Of a stretch of DNA of 28,454 nucleotides, positions 6,722 through 15,172 are shown in pieces; positions within the stretch are counted from its first letter, which is position 1, and each line of letters opens with the position of its first letter. A program made the position numbers and the translations under genes. This DNA comes from Flavobacteriaceae bacterium UBA4166 (GTDB lineage: Bacteria > Bacteroidota > Bacteroidia > Flavobacteriales > Flavobacteriaceae): the NCBI GenBank assembly GCA_002379985.1, contig DFVG01000028.1, positions 1,022-29,475 of the forward strand, written 5' to 3'. The notes under the pieces were generated by a model that saw only the letters and a list, made by a program, of their open reading frames with translations, was not told where the DNA came from and ran no database searches.

Positions 6722-9217
6722 ATGGCAAAGAATTTAGTGATAGTGGAGTCCCCTGCGAAAGCCAAAACCATTGAAAAGTTTCTCGGAAAAGATTTCAAAG
6801 TAACTTCAAGTTTTGGGCATATAGCAGATCTGCCTTCTAAAGAATTGGGCGTAGATACAGAAGGGGATTTTACACCTAAATATATAGTGTCACCAGATAA
6901 GAAGAGTTTGGTTAAAGAACTCAAAGCCTTGGCTAAAAAGGCAGATACTATCTGGTTGGCGAGTGATGAAGATCGAGAAGGAGAAGCCATTGCGTGGCAC
7001 TTAGCCGAAGAGTTGGATCTCTCTGATGCCAACACCAAGCGTATCGTCTTTCATGAAATTACCAAAACAGCAATTTTAAAGGCGATTGAGAATCCACGTC
7101 GTATTGATTATAACTTGGTCAACGCGCAACAAGCCAGACGCGTCTTAGACCGTTTGGTAGGGTATGAGCTGTCTCCGGTGTTGTGGCGAAAGGTGAAAGG
7201 CGGACTCTCAGCCGGACGTGTGCAAAGTGTTGCTGTGCGACTCATTGTTGAACGCGAGCGCGATATCGAAGCGTTTACACCGCAAGCATCCTACCGCGTA
7301 GATGCGGTATTTCTTACGGAAGAAGGAAACTCTTTTAAAGCCAAACTTCCTAAAAATATTGAAACGGAAGCCGCGGCAAAAACTTTCCTTGAACGCAACA
7401 AAGGGGCTGAGTATTCCATTGCCGAACTCACTAAAAAACCGGCTAAAAAATCACCCGCAGCGCCGTTTACCACAAGTACGTTGCAACAGGAGGCCTCTCG
7501 AAAGCTATATTTTTCGGTAGGGAAAACCATGACCATTGCACAGCGTTTGTACGAAGCCGGACTTATCACTTACATGCGTACTGATAGTGTAAACCTGTCG
7601 CAAGATGCTAGAAATGCAGCTCAGAAAGAAATCGAAACATCCTACGGATCAAAATACAGCAAACCCCGAAATTATAAAGGGAAATCCAAAGGGGCGCAAG
7701 AAGCGCACGAGGCCATTCGACCGACCGATATGAGCAAGCACTCCATCAGTGGCGATCGGGATCAGGAACGATTGTACGACCTGATCTGGAAACGTACCAT
7801 TGCCTCTCAAATGAGCGATGCGCAATTAGAGCGCACGCAAGTTAAAATTGAGATCAAAGGGGCGCAACCTGTAGAAGAACAGTTTCACGCCAATGGGGAG
7901 ATGATCAAATTCGATGGGTTCTTGAAAGTGTATTTGGAAGGAACCGATACCGAAGATGAAGAACAAGACGGTATGTTGCCACATCTTTCTGAAGGAGAAT
8001 CCTTAAATAATGAATACATTACCGCAACACAGCGATTTACGAGACCTCCATATCGTTTCACGGAAGCATCCTTGGTAAAGCAGCTGGAAGAACTAGGTAT
8101 TGGTCGACCTTCTACTTATGCGCCTACCATATCTACGATCATCAGTAGAAATTATGTGGAAAAAGGTACCGTTGAAGGTGAGCCAAGGGCCTACCTGCAA
8201 ATGGTGTTAGAAGACGGTGCGCTCAAGCAAAAGGAATTGACAGAAACTGTAGGAAGCGATAAGGGAAAATTAGTGCCTACAGATATTGGGATGATCGTGA
8301 ATGATTTCTTGGTGGAGCACTTCGGAAATATTCTCGATTATAACTTTACCGCCAAAGTGGAAGAGGACTTTGACGATATTGCCGAAGGGAAAGAAGAATG
8401 GACACAGATGATGAAAGATTTCTATAAGAAATTTCATCCGCATGTGGAAGACGTACAAGAGAATGCCGATCGTGAAAGCGGAGAGCGTATTTTAGGAGAA
8501 GATCCTGAAAGCGGACGCCCGGTGCTAGTGCGTCTTGGAAAATATGGGCCTATGGCTCAGATTGGAGCACCTGACGATGAAGAGAAGAAATTTGCCAGTT
8601 TGCGACCCGACCAACAATTGCACCTAGTAACCTTTGAAGAGGTGTTAGACTTATTCAAGCTTCCAAAGACCTTAGGAGTGTACGATGGGGAAGAGGTGGA
8701 AGTCAATAATGGGCGATATGGGCCTTATGTTCGCTTCGGAAAGAAATTCATTTCACTCCCTAAAGGAAAAGATCCGTTGGATGTGGATATGGCTTTGGCG
8801 AAAGAACTTATTGAAGAGAAGAAAAAAGCGGACGCCCCTATTTACGAATACGAAGGGCTTCCGGTTCAGAAAGGAAAAGGACGTTTCGGTCCGTTTATCA
8901 AGTGGAACGACATGTTCATTAATGTGAATAAGAAATATGATTTCGATAACCTTTCCGAAGAAGATATTATTCAGCTTATCGAAGACAAGAAACAGAAAGA
9001 GATCGATAAATTGATCAACGAATGGCCTGACGAAGGTATCCGATTGGAAAAAGCGCGTTGGGGTCGATTCAAATTGATCAAAGGAAAGACGAAAATTGAA
9101 CTTCCAAAGACCACCAAAGCAGATAAAATGACGTTGGAGGAGGCGCAAGAACTGTTAGAAAAGAAAGCACCAAAAAAGAAAACCCGAAAGCGTAAAAGTA
9201 CCGCAAAGAAAAAATGA
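6722..9217 (+). CDS. topA: DNA topoisomerase I
   Basis: Type IA topoisomerase (831 residues) that relaxes negative supercoils through a transient 5'-phosphotyrosine link. The Toprim domain starts at once (NLVIVESPAKAKTIEKFL, then ASDEDREGEAIAWHL with the metal-binding acidic triad). The active-site tyrosine is Tyr284 in GLITYMRTDSVNLS. Instead of the zinc fingers of the E. coli enzyme, the C-terminal part carries repeats of the type GRYGPYVRFGKKFISLP and GRFGPFIKWNDMFINV, as is common outside Proteobacteria, and it ends in a Lys-rich tail. The start at 6722 gives the conserved MAKNLVIVESP; an upstream in-frame extension to 6647 runs through the terminator hairpin and is not believable. The TGA overlaps the next start by 4 bp (ATGA). 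Confidence 0.97.
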   Translation: MAKNLVIVESPAKAKTIEKFLGKDFKVTSSFGHIADLPSKELGVDTEGDFTPKYIVSPDKKSLVKELKALAKKADTIWLASDEDREGEAIAWHLAEELDLSDANTKRIVFHEITKTAILKAIENPRRIDYNLVNAQQARRVLDRLVGYELSPVLWRKVKGGLSAGRVQSVAVRLIVERERDIEAFTPQASYRVDAVFLTEEGNSFKAKLPKNIETEAAAKTFLERNKGAEYSIAELTKKPAKKSPAAPFTTSTLQQEASRKLYFSVGKTMTIAQRLYEAGLITYMRTDSVNLSQDARNAAQKEIETSYGSKYSKPRNYKGKSKGAQEAHEAIRPTDMSKHSISGDRDQERLYDLIWKRTIASQMSDAQLERTQVKIEIKGAQPVEEQFHANGEMIKFDGFLKVYLEGTDTEDEEQDGMLPHLSEGESLNNEYITATQRFTRPPYRFTEASLVKQLEELGIGRPSTYAPTISTIISRNYVEKGTVEGEPRAYLQMVLEDGALKQKELTETVGSDKGKLVPTDIGMIVNDFLVEHFGNILDYNFTAKVEEDFDDIAEGKEEWTQMMKDFYKKFHPHVEDVQENADRESGERILGEDPESGRPVLVRLGKYGPMAQIGAPDDEEKKFASLRPDQQLHLVTFEEVLDLFKLPKTLGVYDGEEVEVNNGRYGPYVRFGKKFISLPKGKDPLDVDMALAKELIEEKKKADAPIYEYEGLPVQKGKGRFGPFIKWNDMFINVNKKYDFDNLSEEDIIQLIEDKKQKEIDKLINEWPDEGIRLEKARWGRFKLIKGKTKIELPKTTKADKMTLEEAQELLEKKAPKKKTRKRKSTAKKK

Positions 9218-10374
9218 TCGAATTTCTTGCTCCCGTCCCAAAATCTGTTGTGGCTCATCGAGAAATACTGCCTGAGGGAGTACTCGGAAAGCAAATTCAG
9301 ATTCACGCCAAAGCGGGCGAATTACCACCGTTAAAAAATACGCGCTTTGCACTCCTTGGCATTCAGGAACAGCGCAATGATGTTAACTACATAGGGGGTA
9401 CTCCGCAATTCGAGGCCGTTCGAAAAAGCTTGTATCAACTATATCCCGGGAATTGGTCAACTTCCATTGTTGATCTAGGAAACATTGAAGCCGGTGAAGC
9501 GGTGCAAGACACCTATTTTGCTGTGCGGACGGTTGTTTCGGCACTTCTCAAAAAAAATATTATTCCGTTGGTCTTGGGCGGAAGTCAAGATCTGGTGTTT
9601 TCCCTGTATCGCTCGTACGATGAAGTAGGAGAAATGGTGAACATGGTGAATATTGATAGTAGATTCGATTTAGGCGATGCCGAAAAACCGATCTCAAACA
9701 CTTCGTATGTGGGAAAGATTATCGTAGAGAAGCCCTACAATCTTTTTAATTATAGTGTGTTGGGGTATCAGTCGTATTTCAATCCGGCGGCAGAAATCAC
9801 CTTGATGGAAAAATTGTTCTTTGACGCGTATCGATTGGGAGAGGTCACAAAGGATATCACTTCTGTAGAGCCTATTATGCGTGCGGCAGATATCGTAACC
9901 TTGGACATTTCAGCAATAAAAAGTGCCGAAATGAGTTATCATAATACGAGTCCCAATGGTTTAGACGGCCGAGAGGTATGTGCATTAGCGCGGTATGCCG
10001 GAATAAGCAATCGGGTCTCGTCCTTCGGAATTTTTGAAATGAGTTCGTTAGAACGAATGAATTCCGGAGCCATGTTGTTAGCACAGGTGTTGTGGTACTT
10101 TATCGAGGGAGTAAATTTCAGGATCGCTGATGAAGACTTTTCTGATGACACTCATTATATAACGTATCAAGTTCCGGTGGAAGAAACGGTGCTGGTCTTT
10201 AAAAAGAGTAAGAAAACCGGACGATGGTGGATGGAGTTGCCGTTTATTTCGAATGTTAATAATAAATTAAAAAGAAGAACGTTATTACCTTGCACTTATG
10301 ACGATTATTTGGGTGCAACGAATCAGGAAATTCCTGAAAGATGGTGGAAAGCCCGCCGAAAAAATGAAGTATAA
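9214..10374 (+). CDS. Arginase-fold protein with degenerate metal site
   Basis: This 386-residue protein belongs to the ureohydrolase (arginase / agmatinase / formimidoylglutamase) fold and would be labelled formimidoylglutamase by homology. The three metal motifs are recognisable but broken. GGxHS reads GGSQD (residues 122-126, His replaced by Gln125). DAHxD reads DSRFD (148-152, His replaced by Arg150). The D-x-D motif reads D231-I-S233. Three of the six manganese ligands are therefore missing, and hydrolase activity is doubtful. An extra C-terminal region of about 90 residues (from DEDFSDDTHYITYQV, with WWMELPFIS and ERWWKARRKNEV) is not part of classical arginases. The gene is translationally coupled to topA and lies 115 bp before gldK. 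From memory, this adjacency to gldK recurs in Flavobacteriaceae. No hut genes are nearby. Confidence 0.85.
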   Translation: MIEFLAPVPKSVVAHREILPEGVLGKQIQIHAKAGELPPLKNTRFALLGIQEQRNDVNYIGGTPQFEAVRKSLYQLYPGNWSTSIVDLGNIEAGEAVQDTYFAVRTVVSALLKKNIIPLVLGGSQDLVFSLYRSYDEVGEMVNMVNIDSRFDLGDAEKPISNTSYVGKIIVEKPYNLFNYSVLGYQSYFNPAAEITLMEKLFFDAYRLGEVTKDITSVEPIMRAADIVTLDISAIKSAEMSYHNTSPNGLDGREVCALARYAGISNRVSSFGIFEMSSLERMNSGAMLLAQVLWYFIEGVNFRIADEDFSDDTHYITYQVPVEETVLVFKKSKKTGRWWMELPFISNVNNKLKRRTLLPCTYDDYLGATNQEIPERWWKARRKNEV

Positions 10375-10422
10375 CCTAGCGAACTAAGTACATTCAGGTT
10401 CAAGCGTTTTTTTATAAAATTG

Positions 10423-10453
10423 TTGCTTTTTTGAAATTTTATAGATAGGTTTA
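10423..10453 (+). promoter_or_regulatory. Promoter of the gldKLMN operon
   Basis: TTG (10423-10425) and TAGGTTTA (10446-10453, one mismatch to TAnnTTTG) are separated by 20 bp, the usual Bacteroidota spacing. The predicted transcript begins about 30 bases before the gldK ATG. The 115-bp spacer between the arginase-fold gene and gldK also supports an independent promoter. Confidence 0.5.
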
Positions 10454-10489
10454 CGCCCTTGAATCTGACAAAATTTAACCTAAATACCT

Positions 10490-11866
10490 ATGAAGAAGTC
10501 GATTGCATTCATTGCGATTCTGTCCTTATTATTAAGTTGTAATGCTGGAGACAGAGGTGAATTGGTGGGAGCCAAAGGGAAAAAATGGCACCCCGAAAAG
10601 CCTTACGGTATGACATTGATCCCTGGTGGTTCTTTCATCATGGGTAAAGCTGATGATGATTTTGTAGCAGTAAATGACGCTCCAACCAAAACGGTTACGG
10701 TGCGTTCTTTCTATATGGATGAAACAGAAATCACAAATGCTGAATACCGGCAATTTGTGGAATGGGTCCGTGATTCTACGGTACGTTTAAAGCTCGCTAT
10801 CCTCGCAGATGAAGTAGGAGCAGCACCCGGTGAAGATGGGATCGGAGAATACGCCTTTGTAGATCAAGAAGGTGGAGAAGAAGATATGACCCCTTACGAA
10901 CAGTACATGTACGACAATTACTATGGAATGGGTGAGGATTTTTATGCCGGACGTAAGATCAACCGTGATATAGATCTTGTTTGGGATACTGAAGAGTATC
11001 CAGATATGTACTATGCCGAAGTGATGGATACTATGTATATTCCTGCGGAAGAAGCGTATAACGGGCAACGTACTATTGACGTAAACAAACTCAAGTTCCA
11101 ATATACCTATATGGACATCCAATCAGCGGCTAGAGCAAATGGCAAGCGTTCAGATTTCATAAAGAAAGAAGAGGTCATGGTATATCCCGATACTACCGTT
11201 TGGATCAAAGACTTCAACTATTCTTATAACGAGCCCATGCACAACGACTATTTTTGGCATGAGGCGTATGGAGATTATCCGGTGGTGGGTGTAAATTGGA
11301 AACAAGCGAAAGCTTTTTGTGCTTGGAGAACCTTGTACAAAAACTCATATCAAAAATCACGTCGTCGTCAACACGTAAACTCGTTCCGTCTTCCTGGAGA
11401 AGCAGAATGGGAATATGCAGCGCGCGGTGGATTGGAATCAGGTACCTTCCCATGGGGTGGGCCCTATGCTAAGAACGACCGCGGTTGTTTCATGGCAAAC
11501 TTTAAGCCGTTACGTGGAGACTATGCGGCAGATCAAGCTTTGTACACAGTAGAAGCTGACGCCTACGAGCCTAACGACTTCAATTTGTACAACATGGCAG
11601 GGAATGTGAGCGAATGGGTAGCCTCCTCTTACGATCCTGCAGCTTATGAATATACGTCAACAATGAATCCAAACGTAAATGACGATGAGAACATGCGCAA
11701 AGTAGTGCGTGGAGGATCGTGGAAAGACGTGGCGTATTTCTTACAAGTAAGTACTCGTGACTACGAATATGCAGATTCCGCTCGAAGTTATATTGGCTTC
11801 AGAACAGTACAAGACTACATGGGAACTGATGTAACCCTAAATCAAGCTTATGGCGACGCACGATAG
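10490..11866 (+). CDS. gldK: Gliding motility / type IX secretion lipoprotein GldK
   Basis: GldK (458 residues; PorK in Porphyromonas) is an outer-membrane lipoprotein that, with GldN, forms the periplasmic ring of the type IX secretion system. The lipobox is LLLSC with Cys17. The body has the formylglycine-generating-enzyme-like (FGE-sulfatase) fold: GMTLIPGGSFIMGK near residue 40, MDETEITNAEYRQFV, RLPGEAEWEYAARGG near 300, NMAGNVSEWVAS and KVVRGGSWKD near the end. Residues about 110-250 form an acidic, Tyr- and Met-rich insertion (EDMTPYEQYMYDNYYGMGED), which is characteristic of GldK and absent in true sulfatase-activating enzymes. It is the first gene of the gldKLMN unit, with 67 bp to gldL. 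Confidence 0.96.
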   Translation: MKKSIAFIAILSLLLSCNAGDRGELVGAKGKKWHPEKPYGMTLIPGGSFIMGKADDDFVAVNDAPTKTVTVRSFYMDETEITNAEYRQFVEWVRDSTVRLKLAILADEVGAAPGEDGIGEYAFVDQEGGEEDMTPYEQYMYDNYYGMGEDFYAGRKINRDIDLVWDTEEYPDMYYAEVMDTMYIPAEEAYNGQRTIDVNKLKFQYTYMDIQSAARANGKRSDFIKKEEVMVYPDTTVWIKDFNYSYNEPMHNDYFWHEAYGDYPVVGVNWKQAKAFCAWRTLYKNSYQKSRRRQHVNSFRLPGEAEWEYAARGGLESGTFPWGGPYAKNDRGCFMANFKPLRGDYAADQALYTVEADAYEPNDFNLYNMAGNVSEWVASSYDPAAYEYTSTMNPNVNDDENMRKVVRGGSWKDVAYFLQVSTRDYEYADSARSYIGFRTVQDYMGTDVTLNQAYGDAR

Positions 11867-11933
11867 GCGTCTAGACAATATCAAAGAACTCAATCTTAAC
11901 TACTACTTAACTTAACTAAAAAACGAATGTATT

Positions 11934-12575
11934 ATGGCACAGTCTAAATCATCAAAACGACTTTTTAACATGGCCTATGGCCTTGGGGCTTCTATTGTAA
12001 TCTTAGGAGCACTTTTCAAAATCCTTCACTGGGAACTAGGCCCTTTAAATGGAGGTATTCTTTTGGCCATTGGTCTTATTACGGAAGCGATCATTTTTGC
12101 GATCTCTGCTTTTGAACCGGTTGAAGATGATCTTGACTGGTCTCTAGTATATCCTGAATTAGCAGGCGGAAAGGCAATGACTAAGAAAGAAGAGCCTAAA
12201 GATGCGCAAGGAATCTTGTCTAAGAAATTAGATGCGATGTTGAAGGAAGCAAAAATCGACTCTGAATTGATGAGCAGCCTAGGAGATAGTATTCGTTCTT
12301 TCGAAGGTGCTGCTAAAAGTATGGCTCCTACGGCAGAAGCGATGTCTTCTACGAAGAAATATAGCGAAGAGATGGCCCTAGCGGCAGCTCAAATGGAATC
12401 GTTAAACAGCTTGTACAAGGTTCAAGTTGAATCTACAAGCCGTCAAGCAGAAGTAAACGAACAAGTTGCTGAAAATGCAGCACAGTTAAAGCAACAGATG
12501 GAGCACTTGGCTTCAAACCTTTCTTCCTTAAACGGAGTGTATGGTGGAATGCTTTCTGCAATGAACCGAAACTAA
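11934..12575 (+). CDS. gldL: Gliding motility motor protein GldL
   Basis: GldL (213 residues) is the inner-membrane ion-conducting part of the type IX secretion motor; five GldL surround two GldM in known structures. Two N-terminal transmembrane helices are visible at about residues 13-31 (YGLGASIVILGALFKILHW) and 40-60 (GILLAIGLITEAIIFAISAF). Glu51 in the second helix corresponds to the conserved intramembrane Glu (E49 in F. johnsoniae) that takes part in proton use. The rest is a cytoplasmic helical domain with coiled-coil character (about 100-205), rich in Ala, Gln, Glu and Met. It lies 39 bp upstream of gldM. Confidence 0.96.
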   Translation: MAQSKSSKRLFNMAYGLGASIVILGALFKILHWELGPLNGGILLAIGLITEAIIFAISAFEPVEDDLDWSLVYPELAGGKAMTKKEEPKDAQGILSKKLDAMLKEAKIDSELMSSLGDSIRSFEGAAKSMAPTAEAMSSTKKYSEEMALAAAQMESLNSLYKVQVESTSRQAEVNEQVAENAAQLKQQMEHLASNLSSLNGVYGGMLSAMNRN

Positions 12576-12614
12576 GGTTCCCTTAGATATTTTTATTAAT
12601 TCAAAAAACTAAAG

Positions 12615-14189
12615 ATGGCTAAAGGAACATTATCCCCGCGGCAGAAGATGATTAACCTAATGTACTTGGTATTCATCGCGATGCTCGCACTTAATATGTC
12701 TAAGGAGGTACTTTCTGCCTTCGGACTTCTAAACGAAAAGATCAGCTCAGCAAATACACAAGCAGGTCAGCGTAACCAAGCCTTTATGGATGGATTAGCG
12801 ACCAAAGCTAGTGATGAGCCCGAACAATATGCGGCCGTAGAGGCCAAAGCACAAGAGATTGCTACGATCTCTGCAGAACTCGATACCTACTTAGAGAGTT
12901 TAAAAGCAGGCGCTGTAGCGAATGTAGAAGATCCTCAAGATTACGAAGTAATGGATAAACCCGATTACTTCAATAATTTATTTTTTAGAGGTGACAACCT
13001 AAAGCCCGAGGGCCAAGAATTCATTGATAAGATGAATGCCTACAAAAGTGGCATGATGGAAATCCTTTCTGACACTGCGGTTGCAAAAAAAGTAGCCGGA
13101 GTAGGAGAGATCAGAGCAAGTATTGAAGAAAATTTCGATACCGGACAAGAAGAAAATCGTGACGGAACAAAACAAGACTGGTTAAACTACCACTACGAAG
13201 GTTTCCCATTGATTGCTTCTTTAACAAAGATGACCTCTATTCAGAATGATGTAAAAACGAACAAGAGTGAAATCCTTCAGAAAATGTTGTCCGGTCAACA
13301 AGCGGCAGCACTTTCTTTTAGCAACTACTCTACGATCATGGATGTGGAAAAATCTGCATACTATTCAGGAGAAACCTTTAACGGAGCGATCATGTTGGGT
13401 CGTACCGATGCTAGTACGGTTCCTCAGGAAGTAAATCTTACGCTAGACGGACGACCTCTTTCAGAAGATCAATATTCTGTTCAAGGTGGGCGTGTTGTAT
13501 TAAACGTAGGCGCTGGTAGCCCTGGAGATCACAAAATTGAAGGAATGCTTGTATATGGTGAAGGTGGAGAAAAAGTTGAGGTTCCTGTAAAAACAGGCTT
13601 CGCAACTATTTCTAAGCCCAATGCAGCTGTTATTTCTGCAGATAAGATGAACGTTGTATACCGTGGGGTGGATAACCCAATGACGATCTCTATTCCCGGA
13701 ATTCCGGATAATAAGGTTTCTGCTTCTGCTAGCGGACTTTCAAAAGTGTCTGGTAGTAAATATGTAATGCGTCCCGGAACCGGAAGAACTGTTAATATTT
13801 CGGCGAGAGGAACGTTACCTGACGGCCAAGCTATAAACACTACTTCAGAATTTCGTATTAAAGACATCCCTGCACCGGTAGGATCGGTGCGTGGAGAAAC
13901 CGGAATCGTTCGCATGCAGCGCGAAGGTCTTGAGATCTCAAGTATTGGTGCGTTGTTGGAAGATTTCGACTTCGACTTGAACCTTCGTGTGACCGGATTT
14001 AGCTTTAAAGTTTCTGGACAGCCTACCGTTCGCGTGAATGGTACGTCCCTGAACGCACAGGCCAAAGCTGCTTTACGTCGCGCCGGTCGTGGAGAAGCGG
14101 TACAAATTTTTGATATCAATACTAATATTGCAGGAAGTGGCGTTAAGTTAAAGAAGACCGCTCCTGTAGTGATTGAATTGACAAACTAG
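12615..14189 (+). CDS. gldM: Gliding motility motor protein GldM
   Basis: GldM (524 residues) is the rotor/lever of the type IX motor: one N-terminal transmembrane helix (about residues 13-29, INLMYLVFIAMLALNMS) and a long periplasmic shaft that reaches the GldK/GldN ring. Arg9, just before the helix (SPRQKMINLMYLV), corresponds to the residue reported to pair with the GldL intramembrane Glu. The periplasmic part starts with a helical domain (about 30-220) followed by beta domains of Ig type, for example the NVVYRGVDNPMTISIPGI segment and the final FDFDLNLRVTGFSFKVSG. The length is normal for the family. gldN follows after 15 bp. Confidence 0.96.
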   Translation: MAKGTLSPRQKMINLMYLVFIAMLALNMSKEVLSAFGLLNEKISSANTQAGQRNQAFMDGLATKASDEPEQYAAVEAKAQEIATISAELDTYLESLKAGAVANVEDPQDYEVMDKPDYFNNLFFRGDNLKPEGQEFIDKMNAYKSGMMEILSDTAVAKKVAGVGEIRASIEENFDTGQEENRDGTKQDWLNYHYEGFPLIASLTKMTSIQNDVKTNKSEILQKMLSGQQAAALSFSNYSTIMDVEKSAYYSGETFNGAIMLGRTDASTVPQEVNLTLDGRPLSEDQYSVQGGRVVLNVGAGSPGDHKIEGMLVYGEGGEKVEVPVKTGFATISKPNAAVISADKMNVVYRGVDNPMTISIPGIPDNKVSASASGLSKVSGSKYVMRPGTGRTVNISARGTLPDGQAINTTSEFRIKDIPAPVGSVRGETGIVRMQREGLEISSIGALLEDFDFDLNLRVTGFSFKVSGQPTVRVNGTSLNAQAKAALRRAGRGEAVQIFDINTNIAGSGVKLKKTAPVVIELTN

Positions 14190-14204
14190 AATAAACAAAC
14201 GAAT

Positions 14205-15104
14205 ATGACTCTTAAGAATGTTGTTTTATGTGGAATTGGCCTCTTGATGGGAGTAAGTGCACACGCACAGCTCAACGTCTTGAATGCTAAAACGCCGGAA
14301 GAGATCGGTAAGAAGACCGAAGCTCAGATCGCCTACGATAACGACGAACCGTTGCCGTATGGATATACCGATGAGCGTGACGTACTTTGGTCGAAAACCA
14401 CTTGGGAAATCATTGACCTCGATGAGCGCGTGAACTTTCCATTGTATTACCCGATCGACACCAACAACATTGGAGCCGAACGCCGATCTCTATACGATGT
14501 GTTAGTTCGTGGTATCAAAGACGGTAAGATCGAAGATGTTTATGCAGATTCGTACTTTACGGAAAAGCGTACCTTGGATGATTTAAGTGCTTCTTTGGTA
14601 TACAGCGATACGACCGATTTAGGTATTGAGCAATTTAATGCTGAAGGTACCGTAGATCGTCAGTACATCCGTCGATTTACCTTGGACGCCGGTGATATTG
14701 AAGAATGGCGCATTCGCGGAATTTGGTACTTAGACAAACGCCAAGGCGAGCTGAAATATCGTTTGCTAGGATTGTGTCCCGTGGCCAACGAAGCACGAGC
14801 CAAAGCATTCCCTGATGATAATATTGATTCTAAAGTGGAATTGTTCTGGGTGTGGTTTCCCGGCGCTCGTGAAGTTTTACACAATGCGAAAGCCTTTAAT
14901 CGCAAGAATACGTCGCAACCAATATCTTATGATCATCTCCTAAACTCACGCCGTTTTAACGCGGTCATCTATAAAGAAGATAACGTTCAAGGAGATCGTG
15001 GCGTAGCCGATTACATCAATGACAACGCGTTGATGCAATTGTTAGAGTCGGAACGCATCAAAGAACAAATCCGAAATATCGAGATCGATCTTTGGAACTA
15101 TTAA
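14205..15104 (+). CDS. gldN: Gliding motility / type IX secretion protein GldN
   Basis: GldN (299 residues; PorN) is a periplasmic protein that binds GldK to form the ring under the outer membrane. A signal peptide of 21 residues ends with AHA|Q. Recognisable family segments follow: DERDVLWSKTTWEIIDLDERVNFPLYYP, RRSLYDVLVRGIKDGKI and IEEWRIRGIWYLDKRQGE. It ends the operon: a strong terminator starts 23 bp after the stop. F. johnsoniae has a redundant paralogue, gldO, directly behind gldN. None is present here, so GldN is probably the only copy at this locus. Confidence 0.96.
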   Translation: MTLKNVVLCGIGLLMGVSAHAQLNVLNAKTPEEIGKKTEAQIAYDNDEPLPYGYTDERDVLWSKTTWEIIDLDERVNFPLYYPIDTNNIGAERRSLYDVLVRGIKDGKIEDVYADSYFTEKRTLDDLSASLVYSDTTDLGIEQFNAEGTVDRQYIRRFTLDAGDIEEWRIRGIWYLDKRQGELKYRLLGLCPVANEARAKAFPDDNIDSKVELFWVWFPGAREVLHNAKAFNRKNTSQPISYDHLLNSRRFNAVIYKEDNVQGDRGVADYINDNALMQLLESERIKEQIRNIEIDLWNY

Positions 15105-15127
15105 TCTAGTTTCTCTATCATAAAATA

Positions 15128-15160
15128 AACCCTCTCAGGTGTTCGCTTGAGAGGGTTTTT
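15128..15160 (+). terminator. Terminator of the gldKLMN operon
   Basis: A perfect 10-bp stem AACCCTCTCA (15128-15137) / TGAGAGGGTT (15148-15157) with a 10-base loop is followed by a T5 run (15156-15160). It separates gldN from the oxidoreductase gene, which begins only 12 bases after it. Confidence 0.88.
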
Positions 15161-15172
15161 CTATTTTTACAC

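Noticed and set aside
9214..10374. Functional formimidoylglutamase (hutG)
   Set aside because: Three metal ligands are missing and no hut pathway genes are nearby, so I name it by fold only.
10490..11866. Formylglycine-generating enzyme for sulfatases
   Set aside because: It has a lipoprotein signal, the GldK-type acidic insertion and gldL/M/N directly downstream; no sulfatase gene is nearby.
13529..14119. Minus-strand open frame of 196 codons inside gldM
   Set aside because: Fully antisense to gldM, with shadow composition (Pro/Ser/Thr/Ile) and no start context or family motif.
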